From NCBI RefSeq assembly GCF_000739015.1, contig NZ_JPUG01000068.1:186001-250000 (forward strand): a stretch of DNA of 64,000 nt. Direction: 5' to 3'. This DNA is from Microvirga sp. BSC39 (lineage in GTDB: Bacteria > Pseudomonadota > Alphaproteobacteria > Rhizobiales > Beijerinckiaceae). The stretch's first letter is position 1. Each line of letters opens with the position of its first letter. Below, one piece after another: positions 32,907 through 41,555 of the stretch. The notes under the pieces are model-generated. The model did not search any database. It was not told the DNA's origin and was given only the letters and a program-made list of their open reading frames with translations. The position numbers and the translations under genes were made by a program.

Positions 32907-33956
32907 TTATCTTTCTGGCGGGTACCTGTGTTCGCCGCCTCTGAAATCCGAGACCGTGTGGCATCCCCCGTTCTCCCGGATGGCGTCCGGACCGATCACG
33001 GCCTTTCCGTGCCCGCCGGGAATGTCGAGGATGTAGGTCGGCTGGCACAGGCCCGAGATGCGCCCGCGCAGGCTGGCCACGAGGGCACGGCCCTCCTCGA
33101 TGGAGAGGCGGAAATGGCTCGTGCCCGGCGCGAGATCGGGATGGTGCAGGTAGTAGGGCTTGATCCGGTTTTCCACGAAGGCGCGCATCAGGGCGGCCAG
33201 CGTGTCGGGATCGTCGTTGACGCCCCTCAGGAGCACCGACTGGCTGATCATCACGATGCCTGAATCCACCAGGCGAGCGCAGGCGGCGCGGGCGTCCGGG
33301 GTCAGCTCGCGCGGATGGTTGGCGTGGAGCGCCACATAGGCCGTCTTGCCGCTGCATTTGAGGGCCGCGATCAGCGCCTCGTCGATCCGCTCCGGCTCCA
33401 CCACGGGAACGCGGGTGTGGAAGCGGACGATCTTCACGTGATCGATGGCGGAGAGCCGCTGCGTGATCTCGGTCAGCCGACGCGGGGAGAGCACCAGCGG
33501 GTCGCCCCCGGTGAGGATCACCTCCCAGATCTCCGGATGAGCGGCGATATAGGCGAAAGCCTTGTCCATGGCCTCGGGCGAGAGGGTGCCGAGCCCCTGC
33601 GGCCCGACCATCTCGCGGCGGAAGCAGAAGCGGCAATAGACCGGGCACACATGCACGGCTTTCAGCAGCACCCGGTCGGGATAGCGATGGACGATGCCCT
33701 CGACGGGGCTGTGCGCCAGATCACCGATAGGGTCGTCCCGCTCCTCGGGCGTGGTGGTCAGCTCCGCCGAGTCGGGCACGAACTGGCGGGCGATGGGGTC
33801 GTTCGGGTCGTTGCGGTCGATCAGCCGGGCCATGGCGGGGCTGATGGCGACGGCGTAGCGCTCGGCCACCGCCTTGAATCCAGGGAGTTTCTCGGGCGCC
33901 ACGAAACCGGCCTCCGCCAGTTCGGCCGGATTGCGCAGGGGGCGGATCGCGTTCAC
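32907..33956 (-). CDS. epmB: EF-P beta-lysylation protein EpmB (lysine 2,3-aminomutase family)
   Basis: 349 residues, radical SAM. Cys104-x3-Cys108-x2-Cys111 (CPVYCRFC) binds the 4Fe-4S cluster, [12 protein letters not shown] the SAM, and [13 protein letters not shown] near the C-terminus carries the PLP Lys. EpmB makes (R)-beta-lysine, which EpmA attaches to EF-P. The frame is short compared with clostridial KamA, and its 4-base overlap with epmA plus the divergent efp gene fix the role. Start ATG at 33956. Confidence 0.93.
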   Translation of the reverse strand: MNAIRPLRNPAELAEAGFVAPEKLPGFKAVAERYAVAISPAMARLIDRNDPNDPIARQFVPDSAELTTTPEERDDPIGDLAHSPVEGIVHRYPDRVLLKAVHVCPVYCRFCFRREMVGPQGLGTLSPEAMDKAFAYIAAHPEIWEVILTGGDPLVLSPRRLTEITQRLSAIDHVKIVRFHTRVPVVEPERIDEALIAALKCSGKTAYVALHANHPRELTPDARAACARLVDSGIVMISQSVLLRGVNDDPDTLAALMRAFVENRIKPYYLHHPDLAPGTSHFRLSIEEGRALVASLRGRISGLCQPTYILDIPGGHGKAVIGPDAIRENGGCHTVSDFRGGEHRYPPER

Positions 33957-35017
33957 CGGCCGGTCTCCGGCACGGGCGCCCAGAGCACCTGGTCGATGCG
34001 GGAGGCGCCGGTGGCGAGCATCACCAGCCGGTCGAAGCCGAGCGCGATGCCGCTGGCCTCGGGCATGTGGGCCAGGGCCGCAAGGAAATCCTCGTCCACA
34101 GGGTAGCTTTCTCCATAGACCCGCATCTTCTCGGCCATCTCCAATTCAAAGCGGCGGCGCTGCTCGGCGGCGTCCGTCAACTCGCCGAAGGCGTTGGCGA
34201 GTTCCACCCCGCAGGCATAGAGCTCGAACCGCTCCGCCACCCGCGGGTCTCGGGCAGCCGGGCGGGCGAGCGCCGCCTCGGCCACGGGGTACTCGTCCAG
34301 GATCGTGGCGCGCCCGAGGCCGAGATTGGGTTCGACCCGCTCCACGATGACACGGCTGAACAGGTCCGCCCAGGTATCGTCCTCCGCCACCCGCAGGCCC
34401 GCCACCTTCAAGCTGGCGGCAAGGCTATCCCGGTCGGTTTCGCCGTCGAGGCTGATGGAGGTGAGGAGGTCGATGCCGGCGAAGCGCTCGAAGGCTTCGG
34501 CCACGCTCAGACGCTCGGGCTTCCGGAACGGGTCGGTCTCGCGGCCGCGCCAGGTGAGGGTGCGGGTGCCGGCCGTCTCGGCGGCAAGGCCCAGGATCTC
34601 CCCGCAATCCGTCATCAGCGTCTCGTAGCTCTCGCCGGCCCGGTACCATTCGACCATGGTGAATTCAGAGTGGTGCAGCGGGCCGCGCTCCCGGTTGCGG
34701 TACACATGAGCGAAGCACGCAATCCGGGGCTCGCCCGCGGCCAGCAGCTTCTTGCAGGCGAATTCCGGCGAGGTGTGGAGATAAAGGGGCGTCCGCGACC
34801 CGTCGTGGCCGATGGCTTCCGTGGCGAAGGCGTGGAGATGTGCCTCGTTGCCCGGCGAGGTCTGGAGCGTGGCGGTGTCGACCTCGACGAAATCCCGTTC
34901 CGCGAAAAAGCCGCGCAGGGCCGCCTGGATCCGGTTCCGCCCCATGAGGAAGGGCCGCCGGTCGGCGTGGACATGGGGCGTCCACCAGGGGGAGGGAGCG
35001 GCCAAGGTCTTATCCAT
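33953..35017 (-). CDS. epmA: EF-P--lysine ligase EpmA (GenX/PoxA)
   Basis: 354 residues of class II lysyl-tRNA synthetase-like fold without an anticodon domain. Motif 2 is [27 protein letters not shown] near 108-134, and motif 3 is [23 protein letters not shown] near the C-terminus. It activates beta-lysine and attaches it to the conserved Lys of EF-P, which speeds peptide bonds at polyproline. The start at 35017 is preferred to 35098, which lies upstream of the family N-terminus. It precedes epmB with 4-base overlap and diverges from efp. Confidence 0.93.
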   Translation of the reverse strand: MDKTLAAPSPWWTPHVHADRRPFLMGRNRIQAALRGFFAERDFVEVDTATLQTSPGNEAHLHAFATEAIGHDGSRTPLYLHTSPEFACKKLLAAGEPRIACFAHVYRNRERGPLHHSEFTMVEWYRAGESYETLMTDCGEILGLAAETAGTRTLTWRGRETDPFRKPERLSVAEAFERFAGIDLLTSISLDGETDRDSLAASLKVAGLRVAEDDTWADLFSRVIVERVEPNLGLGRATILDEYPVAEAALARPAARDPRVAERFELYACGVELANAFGELTDAAEQRRRFELEMAEKMRVYGESYPVDEDFLAALAHMPEASGIALGFDRLVMLATGASRIDQVLWAPVPETGR

Positions 35018-35158
35018 TCCAAAGGGTTCCGCGAGGTCGGACTGGCGATTTGCGCCAAGATAGGCTACTTGCGGCACCGAAAGCATTTTCGGTGCCACTG
35101 GGGCTCGGACGACCCGACCCTCACGACGCGCCCCTATATGTCACAAGGAAAGCCTCAC

Positions 35159-35725
35159 GTGAAGGTCATCGCCTCTACGCTCCGCAAAGGCAACGTCGTC
35201 GATATGGACGGCCGGCTCTATGTGGTTCTCACCGCCCAGAACATCCACCCCGGCAAGGGCACGCCGGTCACCCAGCTCGACATGCGCCGCATCTCCGATG
35301 GCGTGAAGGTCTCCGAGCGCTATCGCACCACCGAGCAGGTGGAGCGCGCCTTCGTCGAGGACCGCGAGCATACCTTCCTCTACCAGGACGGCGAGGGCTT
35401 CCACTTCATGAACCCCGAGACCTACGACCAGGTCGTGGTCCCGGAAGACATCATCGGCGACCAGAAGGCCTACCTCCAGGAAGGCATGGCCGTGATGCTC
35501 TCGCTTCATAACGGCATTGCGATCGCCATCGAGCTGCCCGCCCGCATCACCCTTGAGATCACCGAGACCGAGCCGGTGGTGAAGGGCCAGACGGCGTCCT
35601 CGTCCTACAAGCCCGCCATGCTGTCCAACGGCGTGCGCACCCTGGTGCCGCCCCACATCCAGGCCGGCACCCGCGTGGTGATCATGACGGAAGACGGCTC
35701 CTACGTGGAGCGCGCGAAGGACTAA
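35159..35725 (+). CDS. efp: Translation elongation factor P
   Basis: 188 residues, the exact family length, with the KOW-like domain I ([21 protein letters not shown]), Lys33 in HPGKG as the modification site, and two OB domains with the C-terminal signature ([21 protein letters not shown]). EF-P relieves ribosome stalling at proline runs. GTG at 35159 preceded by AAGGAAA at 8 bases is chosen over the ATG at 35138, which would add seven residues absent in the family. Lysylation by the divergent EpmA/EpmB is expected. Confidence 0.95.
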   Translation: MKVIASTLRKGNVVDMDGRLYVVLTAQNIHPGKGTPVTQLDMRRISDGVKVSERYRTTEQVERAFVEDREHTFLYQDGEGFHFMNPETYDQVVVPEDIIGDQKAYLQEGMAVMLSLHNGIAIAIELPARITLEITETEPVVKGQTASSSYKPAMLSNGVRTLVPPHIQAGTRVVIMTEDGSYVERAKD

Positions 35726-35741
35726 GAGCCCTTTCCTCTCC

Positions 35742-35831
35742 CGTCATCACCGGTCTTGTGCCGGTGATCTCGACTGGAAGAGTGCAGCGCCTCTCAGGAT
35801 CAGGATGGCCGGCACATGGCCGGCCGTGACG
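35742..35831. repeat. A-B palindrome unit, inverted orientation
   Basis: Palindrome B (ATCACCGG-TCTTGTG-CCGGTGAT, 35746-35769) precedes palindrome A (GGATGGCCGGC / GGCCGGCCGTGAC, 35803-35830), the reverse order of the copies at 20 and 40 kb, separated by about 33 bases. Confidence 0.72.
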
Positions 35832-35926
35832 TCTAGCGGAGCCAATCACACCTTGCAGGGCAGGCGGTTCCGGTGAACGCTCACCGGGCGTCCTGCCCTT
35901 ATCTTTTTGCGGAGTCGAACAGTCTC

Positions 35927-37111
35927 ATGACGAGCGGTCCTGCCTATCCCATCAACCCTCTTGTCGCCGATGTCGGCAGCCCGCCCATCCCGGAGGCGCA
36001 GGCCTGGACCAGGCGCTATGACGGCTCTTATGGACCGCTGATCAACCTCTCTCAGGCGGTGCCGGGCAACGCCCCCCATGCGGAGCTGCTGGAGCGGATG
36101 GCCGCCGTCGCCGGCACGGCCGCCGGATCGCAATACGGACCGATCAACGGCGATGCGCCGCTCAAGGACGCCTATACGGCCGAGCTGTCCCGCATCTACG
36201 AGGGCCGCATCGCGCCGGAGGATACGGCGGTGACAGCTGGCTGCAACATGGCCTTTTTTGCCGCCATGATGCTGCTCGCCCATCGCGGTGAGGCGGTGCT
36301 GCTGCCGACGCCCTGGTACTTCAATCATCAGATGACGCTCGACATGCTCGGCATCGAGCCGCGCCCGCTGCCCTGCCGGGCGGAGAACGGATTCGTGCCG
36401 CGCATCGAGGATGCGGAGGCGCTGATCGACGGGAAGGTCAGGGCCATCGTTCTCGTCACGCCCAACAACCCGACCGGCGCCGTCTACCCGGCCCATGTGA
36501 TCGACAGCTTCGCGCAGCTCTGCGCCAGGCGCGGCATTTATCTCGTGATCGACGAGACTTATCGGGATTTCCTGCCGCCCGGCATGAACCGCGCCCATGG
36601 GCTCTTCACCCGTGAGGACTGGCGCAGCACGGTGATCCAGCTTTACTCGTTCTCGAAATCCTACGCGATCCCTGGCCACCGCACTGGCGCGATCACCGCG
36701 GACGCAAGTCTGATCGAGCAGGTGGCCAAGATTCTCGACTGCATCCAGATCTGCGCACCGCGGACGTCACAGGGCGCGCTGCCCTGGGCCATTGAGGCCC
36801 TGCGCGACTGGCGCGAGGATAACCGGGCGGAGATCAACCGCCGTGCACAGGTTTTTCAGGACGCGCTCGCGCCGTTGCCGGAATGGACAATCGAGTCGGC
36901 CGGCGCCTATTTCGCCTATGTGCGTCATCCCTTCCCCGGGGCCAAAGCACAGCAGGTGGCGGAGAAGCTGGCGACCGAACGGGGCGTCCTGTGCCTGCCA
37001 GGAAGCTACTTCGGCCCGGGCCAGGAAGGGCATCTGCGGGTGGCCATCGCCAATGTGGGCGCGGACGTTCTGAGCGGGCTGGCGGAGCGGTTTCGAGGCC
37101 TGTCGCTCTGA
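35927..37111 (+). CDS. PLP-dependent aminotransferase class I/II
   Basis: 394 residues. Fold type I signs: NLSQAVPGNAPHAELLERM at the start, TAGCNMAFFAAMMLLAHRGEAVLLPTPWYFNH, TPNNPTGAVYPAHVIDS, DETYRDF with the PLP-pairing Asp, and SFSKSYAIPGHRTG with the Schiff-base Lys. Substrate not assigned; the group includes aspartate and aromatic aminotransferases. The frame extends upstream to 35873, but ATG 35927 begins the family N-terminus. A hairpin (37146-37173) follows the stop. Confidence 0.9.
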   Translation: MTSGPAYPINPLVADVGSPPIPEAQAWTRRYDGSYGPLINLSQAVPGNAPHAELLERMAAVAGTAAGSQYGPINGDAPLKDAYTAELSRIYEGRIAPEDTAVTAGCNMAFFAAMMLLAHRGEAVLLPTPWYFNHQMTLDMLGIEPRPLPCRAENGFVPRIEDAEALIDGKVRAIVLVTPNNPTGAVYPAHVIDSFAQLCARRGIYLVIDETYRDFLPPGMNRAHGLFTREDWRSTVIQLYSFSKSYAIPGHRTGAITADASLIEQVAKILDCIQICAPRTSQGALPWAIEALRDWREDNRAEINRRAQVFQDALAPLPEWTIESAGAYFAYVRHPFPGAKAQQVAEKLATERGVLCLPGSYFGPGQEGHLRVAIANVGADVLSGLAERFRGLSL

Positions 37112-37145
37112 TACCTCTTTCTAGGCAAAACCATAAACTATGGGG

Positions 37146-37173
37146 GCCGCCCTTGGCAGGAGGGTAGGGCGGC
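37146..37173 (+). terminator. Stem-loop after aminotransferase gene
   Basis: GCCGCCCT (37146-37153) pairs with AGGGCGGC (37166-37173), 12-base loop. A T-rich but not uniform tail follows. It lies 35 bases after the stop and 55 before the next start. Confidence 0.45.
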
Positions 37174-37227
37174 GGTTACTCTCTTGGTCAAACAGGTGCC
37201 TGAACCGGGTGCTGCGGGGAATTCGTT

Positions 37228-38337
37228 TTGACCGTCAAGACTGACGTGACAGCAGATGCAGGAGACCGGCTTCCCGATCCGCTCAACGGGTCGGCGAACG
37301 GTCCCTCCTGGACTGTCGAGCGTCCTGCGCAGGCGGAAAGGCGACGTTCTTCCCGAAGCTACGCAGCGCTCGATCTCGGCACGAACAACTGCCGCCTTCT
37401 CATTGCGGAACCTGCGCATTTCGGCTTCCGGGTCGTGGATGCCTTCTCGCGAATCGTGCGGCTCGGCGAGGGGCTCGGCCTCGGCAACCGGCTCAGCGAC
37501 GGCGCCATCGAGCGCACCATCGACGCGTTGCGCGTGTGCCGTGAGAAGATGGCCGCGAAGGACGTGAAGCGCGCGCGACTTGTGGCCACCGAAGCGTGCC
37601 GCCTCGCCGAGAACGGTCCCGCGTTCATCGACCGTGTCCGCGAGGAACTCGACCTCGACCTCGAGATCGTCGACCGCAAGACGGAAGCCTATCTCGCCGT
37701 CACCGGCTGCGCGTCCCTGGTCGATCCCAAGGCGCAGTCCGTCATCGTGTTCGATATCGGCGGCGGCTCCACCGAGATCGCCTGGCTCGACGGACGGGCG
37801 CCGCATGCTTTCGCCGATCCGTGCAAGCGCATCCGCGCGTGGGATTCGCTCCCCGTCGGCGTGGTGACGCTGGCCGAGCGCCACGGCGGCATCGACGTCA
37901 CGCCCGAGATCTTCGAGGGCATGGTCGAGGAAGTGTCCGAGCTTCTCATGGATTTTGCCCTTGTGGCCGCCCAGGCGGGGCGCGCCCATAACTTCCATCT
38001 GCTCGGAACCTCGGGAACCGTCACCACGGTCGGCGGCATTCACTTAGGACTCGCGCGCTACGACCGGCGCCGGGTCGACGGGATGTGGATGCGCAACGGC
38101 GAGATCTCGACAGTGATGGATCGCCTGCTGCATTCGGACTTCAGTCAGCGGGCGGCGAACCCCTGCATCGGCAAGGAGCGGGCCGATCTGGTTCTCGCCG
38201 GCTGCGCCATTTTGGAAGCGATCCGCCGGGCCTTCCCGTCGGAGCGTCTGCGCATCGCGGATCGCGGACTGCGCGAAGGAATTTTGATGAACATGATGCG
38301 AGAGGATTCCGTGTGGCGAGGGGGCAGCCAAAGGTGA
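37228..38337 (+). CDS. Ppx/GppA-family phosphatase
   Basis: 369 residues, ASKHA fold. [17 protein letters not shown] at 46-62 is the phosphate 1 motif, [15 protein letters not shown] at 168-182 phosphate 2, and [17 protein letters not shown] follows. A 45-residue polar N-terminus precedes the fold. The family hydrolyses polyphosphate or pppGpp; the short length lacks the C-terminal HD domain of long Ppx/GppA, which makes it a group of its own common in Hyphomicrobiales. The start is TTG at 37228 with GGGGA 7 bases before. It overlaps rlmE by 25 bases. Confidence 0.88.
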   Translation: MTVKTDVTADAGDRLPDPLNGSANGPSWTVERPAQAERRRSSRSYAALDLGTNNCRLLIAEPAHFGFRVVDAFSRIVRLGEGLGLGNRLSDGAIERTIDALRVCREKMAAKDVKRARLVATEACRLAENGPAFIDRVREELDLDLEIVDRKTEAYLAVTGCASLVDPKAQSVIVFDIGGGSTEIAWLDGRAPHAFADPCKRIRAWDSLPVGVVTLAERHGGIDVTPEIFEGMVEEVSELLMDFALVAAQAGRAHNFHLLGTSGTVTTVGGIHLGLARYDRRRVDGMWMRNGEISTVMDRLLHSDFSQRAANPCIGKERADLVLAGCAILEAIRRAFPSERLRIADRGLREGILMNMMREDSVWRGGSQR

Positions 38338-39044
38338 GTGCCAAGTCCAGTACGGGGTCCGGTTCGGGTGTCCGCAATCTCAAGCAGCGCGTGAAAACTG
38401 CTAACAAGCGGTCCCTCTCTTCCCAGAAGTGGCTGGAGCGCCAGCTCAACGACCCTTACGTCGCCCGCGCGAAGCGCGAAGGCTATCGCTCCCGCGCGGC
38501 CTACAAGCTTTTGGAGATCGACGAGAAGTACCGCATCCTGAAGCCAGGCCAGCGGGTGGTCGATCTCGGCGCCGCACCGGGCGGCTGGTCCCAGATCGCC
38601 GCCAAGGTGGTTGGGCCTAAGGGCAAGGTGGTGGGCATCGACCTCCTGCCCATCGATCCCATGCCGGGCGTCGAGTTCATCGAGCTCGACTTCCTGGACG
38701 AGAGCGCTCCCGGCCGGTTGATCGACATGCTGGGCGGTCCGGCCGACATCGTCATGTCGGACATGGCGGCCAACACCACCGGCCACAAGAAGACCGATCA
38801 CCTGCGGATCATCGGCCTCGCCGAAGCGGCGATCTACTTCGCCCGCGAGATCCTCGCGCCCGGCGGCGCCTTCATCGCCAAGGTGTTCCAGGGCGGCACC
38901 GAGAACCAGCTTCTCGCCGACCTCAAGCGCGACTTTGCCGTGGTCCGGCACGTGAAACCGGCGGCGAGCCGGGCGGATTCAGCGGAACTCTACGTGATGG
39001 CGACCGGTTTCCGGGGACGGGCGGACGAAACGCCTGAAGCCTGA
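38313..39044 (+). CDS. rlmE: 23S rRNA (uridine(2552)-2'-O)-methyltransferase RlmE
   Basis: 243 residues. [16 protein letters not shown] is the SAM motif of FtsJ/Rrm[13 protein letters not shown] and IAKVFQGG provide catalytic Asp and Lys, and [14 protein letters not shown] closes the fold. It methylates U2552 in the A-loop of 23S rRNA. A GTG at 38313 with AGAGGA six bases ahead is the best start; GTG at 38334 is an alternative. Translationally coupled to ppx/gppA, a pairing seen in many alphaproteobacteria. Confidence 0.93.
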   Translation: MARGQPKVSAKSSTGSGSGVRNLKQRVKTANKRSLSSQKWLERQLNDPYVARAKREGYRSRAAYKLLEIDEKYRILKPGQRVVDLGAAPGGWSQIAAKVVGPKGKVVGIDLLPIDPMPGVEFIELDFLDESAPGRLIDMLGGPADIVMSDMAANTTGHKKTDHLRIIGLAEAAIYFAREILAPGGAFIAKVFQGGTENQLLADLKRDFAVVRHVKPAASRADSAELYVMATGFRGRADETPEA

Positions 39045-39058
39045 CGGCTTCTAAAAAT

Positions 39059-39110
39059 GATCATCGGATCAATCCCAAGAGTGCCCTCCACTTTTGGGTC
39101 CGATGCTCTA
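39059..39110. repeat. Palindromic intergenic repeat (family I)
   Basis: ATCATCGGATC at the left faces GGTCCGATGCTC at the right, with CCAAGAGTG / CCACTTTTGGG in the centre. The left arm is decayed relative to 32320-32370. Confidence 0.7.
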
Positions 39111-39143
39111 GCCTCAAGCCTCGGATACCAAGGAACCACGACC

Positions 39144-40079
39144 ATGGCAGTGCACCGCATCGGCATCATCGGCCTCGGCAAGATCGCGCAGGATCAGCAT
39201 CTGCCCGTGATCAGGGCCAACCCGGATTTCGAGCTTCTTGCCGTGTCGAGCACGCGCGGGCTCTCGCACGAGGATGCCAAATACACCTTCCAGGATTACC
39301 GCGAGCTTCTGAAGCTTCCGGACCTCGACGCGGTCTCCATCTGTACACCGCCGCAGGTCCGGCATCAGATCGCCCGCGAGGCGCTGCTGGCCGGCAAGAG
39401 CGTGCTGCTGGAAAAGCCCCCGGCCGCTACGTTGAGCGAGCTTGAAGACTTGAGGGCGCTTGCCGCGAAGGTCGGCAAGGTGGTCTTCACCACCTGGCAC
39501 GCCCAGTACAACAAGGCCGTCGAGGAGGCGAAGAAGGCGCTCGCCGGCTGGTCCATCAAGCGTCTTCAGGTGACCTGGAAGGAGGATGTGCGGCACTGGC
39601 ATCCGGGCCAGCAATGGATCTGGGAGGCGGGCGGCTTCGGGGTATTCGACCCCGGCATCAACGCGCTCTCCATCGTCACCCGCATCATGCCGGAACCGGT
39701 CTTCATCAAGTCATCCAGCCTGGAATTCCCGGCCAACCGCGATGCCCCGATCGCCGCGAACCTCACCTTCTCCATGAGCCACGGGCAGGGCGACCTCCAG
39801 GCCGTCTTCGACTGGCGCCAGACCGGCCCGCAGACCTGGGACATCGAGGTGGAGACCGAGGCCGGCCTGACCCTCAAGCTCACCCATGGCGGCAGCTGCC
39901 TGGAAATCGGCGGGCGGCTGATGGTTCATGAGGACCCCGCCGAGTACCAGGGCATCTACCGGCGCTTCGACGCCTTGCTGACTATCGGCCATTCCGAAGT
40001 CGACGACGCTCCGTTCCGTCTGGTGGCGGACGCGTTCATGGTGGGCAAGCGGGTGCAGGTGGACGCGTTCGAGGATTGA
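39144..40079 (+). CDS. Gfo/Idh/MocA-family dehydrogenase, D-galactose/L-arabinose 1-dehydrogenase type
   Basis: 311 residues. Rossmann start HRIGIIGLGKIAQDQHLPVI, LLEKPPAATLSE with the catalytic Lys of the family, and DPGINALSIVTRIMP in the C-terminal beta-sheet. The text VTWKEDVRHWHPGQQWIWEAGG is characteristic of the galactose/arabinose 1-dehydrogenase branch, which oxidises the sugar to its lactone with NAD(P). ATG at 39144. No sugar operon is adjacent, so the substrate is an inference from family resemblance. Confidence 0.83.
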   Translation: MAVHRIGIIGLGKIAQDQHLPVIRANPDFELLAVSSTRGLSHEDAKYTFQDYRELLKLPDLDAVSICTPPQVRHQIAREALLAGKSVLLEKPPAATLSELEDLRALAAKVGKVVFTTWHAQYNKAVEEAKKALAGWSIKRLQVTWKEDVRHWHPGQQWIWEAGGFGVFDPGINALSIVTRIMPEPVFIKSSSLEFPANRDAPIAANLTFSMSHGQGDLQAVFDWRQTGPQTWDIEVETEAGLTLKLTHGGSCLEIGGRLMVHEDPAEYQGIYRRFDALLTIGHSEVDDAPFRLVADAFMVGKRVQVDAFED

Positions 40080-40087
40080 TGCTCACC

Positions 40088-40175
40088 GTCATGGCCGGGC
40101 TTGTCCCGGCCATCCCGAGCCGAAAAGCGTCGTGTCTCACAAATCGGGATTACCGGCACAAGGCCGGTAATGACG
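40088..40175. repeat. A-B palindrome unit, downstream of GIY-YIG gene
   Basis: Palindrome A (ATGGCCGGG-CTTGT-CCCGGCCAT, 40091-40113) and palindrome B (ATTACCGGC-ACAAG-GCCGGTAAT, 40149-40171), 35 bases apart with the CGAGCCGAAAAGCG linker also seen at 20.2 kb. It ends 9 bases before the nuclease stop codon. Confidence 0.8.
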
Positions 40176-40183
40176 TAATGGGA

Positions 40184-40474
40184 TCAGGCATTCAGCTCCT
40201 CATAGAGATCACGCCACGTCGGATTCATCCCAAGGATCAGGTTGGTTTTCCAAGCGCGGGACCAGCGCTTGATCGACGTCTCGCGTTGAATGGCGTCTGC
40301 AATGCTTGGGTAGCTCTCGTAGTAAACGAGCCGGTCGATCTTGTAGCGCCGTGCATGATAGCTGCCGCATCCGGTCTTATGCTCCCAGACGCGTCGTGCC
40401 AGATCGTTGGTGACGCCTACATAGAGCGCTCCGCCGGGTCGGCTCGCAAGAAGATAGACGTAATATAATCTCAT
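40184..40474 (-). CDS. GIY-YIG endonuclease domain protein (small, YhbQ-like)
   Basis: 96 residues, essentially one GIY-YIG domain: YVYLLASR (GIY strand), ALYVGVTNDLARRVWEHK (YIG strand with the conserved Arg helix), YHARRYKIDRLVYYES (second Tyr/His face), and ETSIKRWSRAWKTNLI with the catalytic metal Glu and the Asn near the end. It is predicted to nick or cut DNA with one metal ion. The gene stands alone, but both flanks carry the same A-B palindromic unit in direct orientation, which suggests a link between nuclease and repeats. Confidence 0.9.
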   Translation of the reverse strand: MRLYYVYLLASRPGGALYVGVTNDLARRVWEHKTGCGSYHARRYKIDRLVYYESYPSIADAIQRETSIKRWSRAWKTNLILGMNPTWRDLYEELNA

Positions 40475-40526
40475 CTGCTGAGATTGATTGACTGTCTCGG
40501 CGAGGGCAAGTCCCCATCACCACTAA

Positions 40527-40617
40527 GTCATGGCCGGGCTTGTCCCGGCCATCTCGATACGGTGAGGCTCCGACGGCTGGAATGGTCAGGATCACCGGCA
40601 CAAGGCCGGTGATGACG
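40527..40617. repeat. A-B palindrome unit, upstream of GIY-YIG gene
   Basis: Palindrome A (40530-40552) is base-for-base the same as the downstream copy across both arms and loop; palindrome B (ATCACCGGC-ACAAG-GCCGGTGAT, 40591-40613) follows after 38 bases. Together with 40088-40175 it gives direct repeats on either side of the nuclease gene. Confidence 0.8.
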
Positions 40618-40657
40618 AGGGTTAGATATGAGCCGCCCGGAATGACAGTGGCTGTCC

Positions 40658-41518
40658 TCAAGCCAAATTCTTCTTCAAGAACGCCACTGTCCGCTGCCAA
40701 GCGAGATCGGCCGTCGCCTTGTCATACCGCGCTGCGTTGGTGTCGTTGTTGAAGGCGTGGTTGGCGCCCTCGTAGACGTGGATCTCGTACGTCGTGCCCG
40801 CCTGCTTCAGGGCAGCCTCGTAAGCCGGGATGCCGGCATTGATGCGCTCGTCGAGGCCGCCGTAATGCATCATCATGGCGGCTTCGATCTTCGGCACGTC
40901 CTCCGCCTTCGGTTGGCCGCCGTAATAGGCCACGCCGGCATCGAGGTCCGGCTCGTTGACTGCGAGGTTGTTCACCGCGCCGCCGCCCCAGCAGAAGCCG
41001 ATGGCCCCGACCTTGCCGTTGCTGTCCGGACGACCCTTCAAATAGGCCACCGCCGCCTTGCCGTTGGCGATCACGTCGGGCTGCTTCAACTGGCCGATCA
41101 TCTCGCGGCCCTTGTCCTCGTCGGCAGGCGTGCCGCCCATGGGGGAGAGGTAATCCACGCCAAGGGCGATGAATCCTTCCGTCGCCATGCGGCGGGTCAC
41201 GTCCTTGATATGCGGGTTGAGGCCCCGGTTCTCGTGGATGACGATCACGGTCGGCAGCTTGTCGGAGGCATCCTTCGGCTTCACCAGATAGCCCTTGAGG
41301 CCGGGCTGCCCACCGGGGATGTCGACGGTCTCGGCGGTGATCCGCGGGTCGGTCTCCGGCACGGTCTGGGCGTGGGCGTAGTTGTTCTGCAGGATCGGCA
41401 GGATGGCCGCCGCGCCGGCGGCGCTGCCGGCGAGCGCCACGAGCTTGTCGAGGAAGGAGCGGCGGCTCATGCCGCCATGGGTGAAGTCGTCGTAGAGATC
41501 GATGATGCGCTGGTCCAT
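40658..41518 (-). CDS. Dienelactone hydrolase family protein, Tat-exported
   Basis: 286 residues. A twin-arginine signal (S18-R-R-S-F-L-D-K, then AGSAAGAAAILPIL) directs export in folded form. The mature part has VIHENRGLN, GFCWGGG with nucleophile Cys176, an Asp in GLDERINA and His in YEGANHAF: the Cys-Asp-His triad of dienelactone hydrolases. It likely hydrolyses a small lactone or ester in the periplasm. Single gene; its 36-base spacing to the MFS gene on the same strand allows a shared transcript. Confidence 0.92.
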   Translation of the reverse strand: MDQRIIDLYDDFTHGGMSRRSFLDKLVALAGSAAGAAAILPILQNNYAHAQTVPETDPRITAETVDIPGGQPGLKGYLVKPKDASDKLPTVIVIHENRGLNPHIKDVTRRMATEGFIALGVDYLSPMGGTPADEDKGREMIGQLKQPDVIANGKAAVAYLKGRPDSNGKVGAIGFCWGGGAVNNLAVNEPDLDAGVAYYGGQPKAEDVPKIEAAMMMHYGGLDERINAGIPAYEAALKQAGTTYEIHVYEGANHAFNNDTNAARYDKATADLAWQRTVAFLKKNLA

Positions 41519-41555
41519 GGTGGCCTCCCGGTCTTTGCCGGGATGCTAGCGCAGC

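Noticed and set aside
40076..40468. 130-residue plus-strand frame
   Set aside because: Runs through the palindromic repeats and opposite the GIY-YIG gene.
40184..40474. Homing endonuclease of an intron or intein
   Set aside because: The GIY-YIG domain stands alone without intron structure, and flanks are repeats, not split genes.
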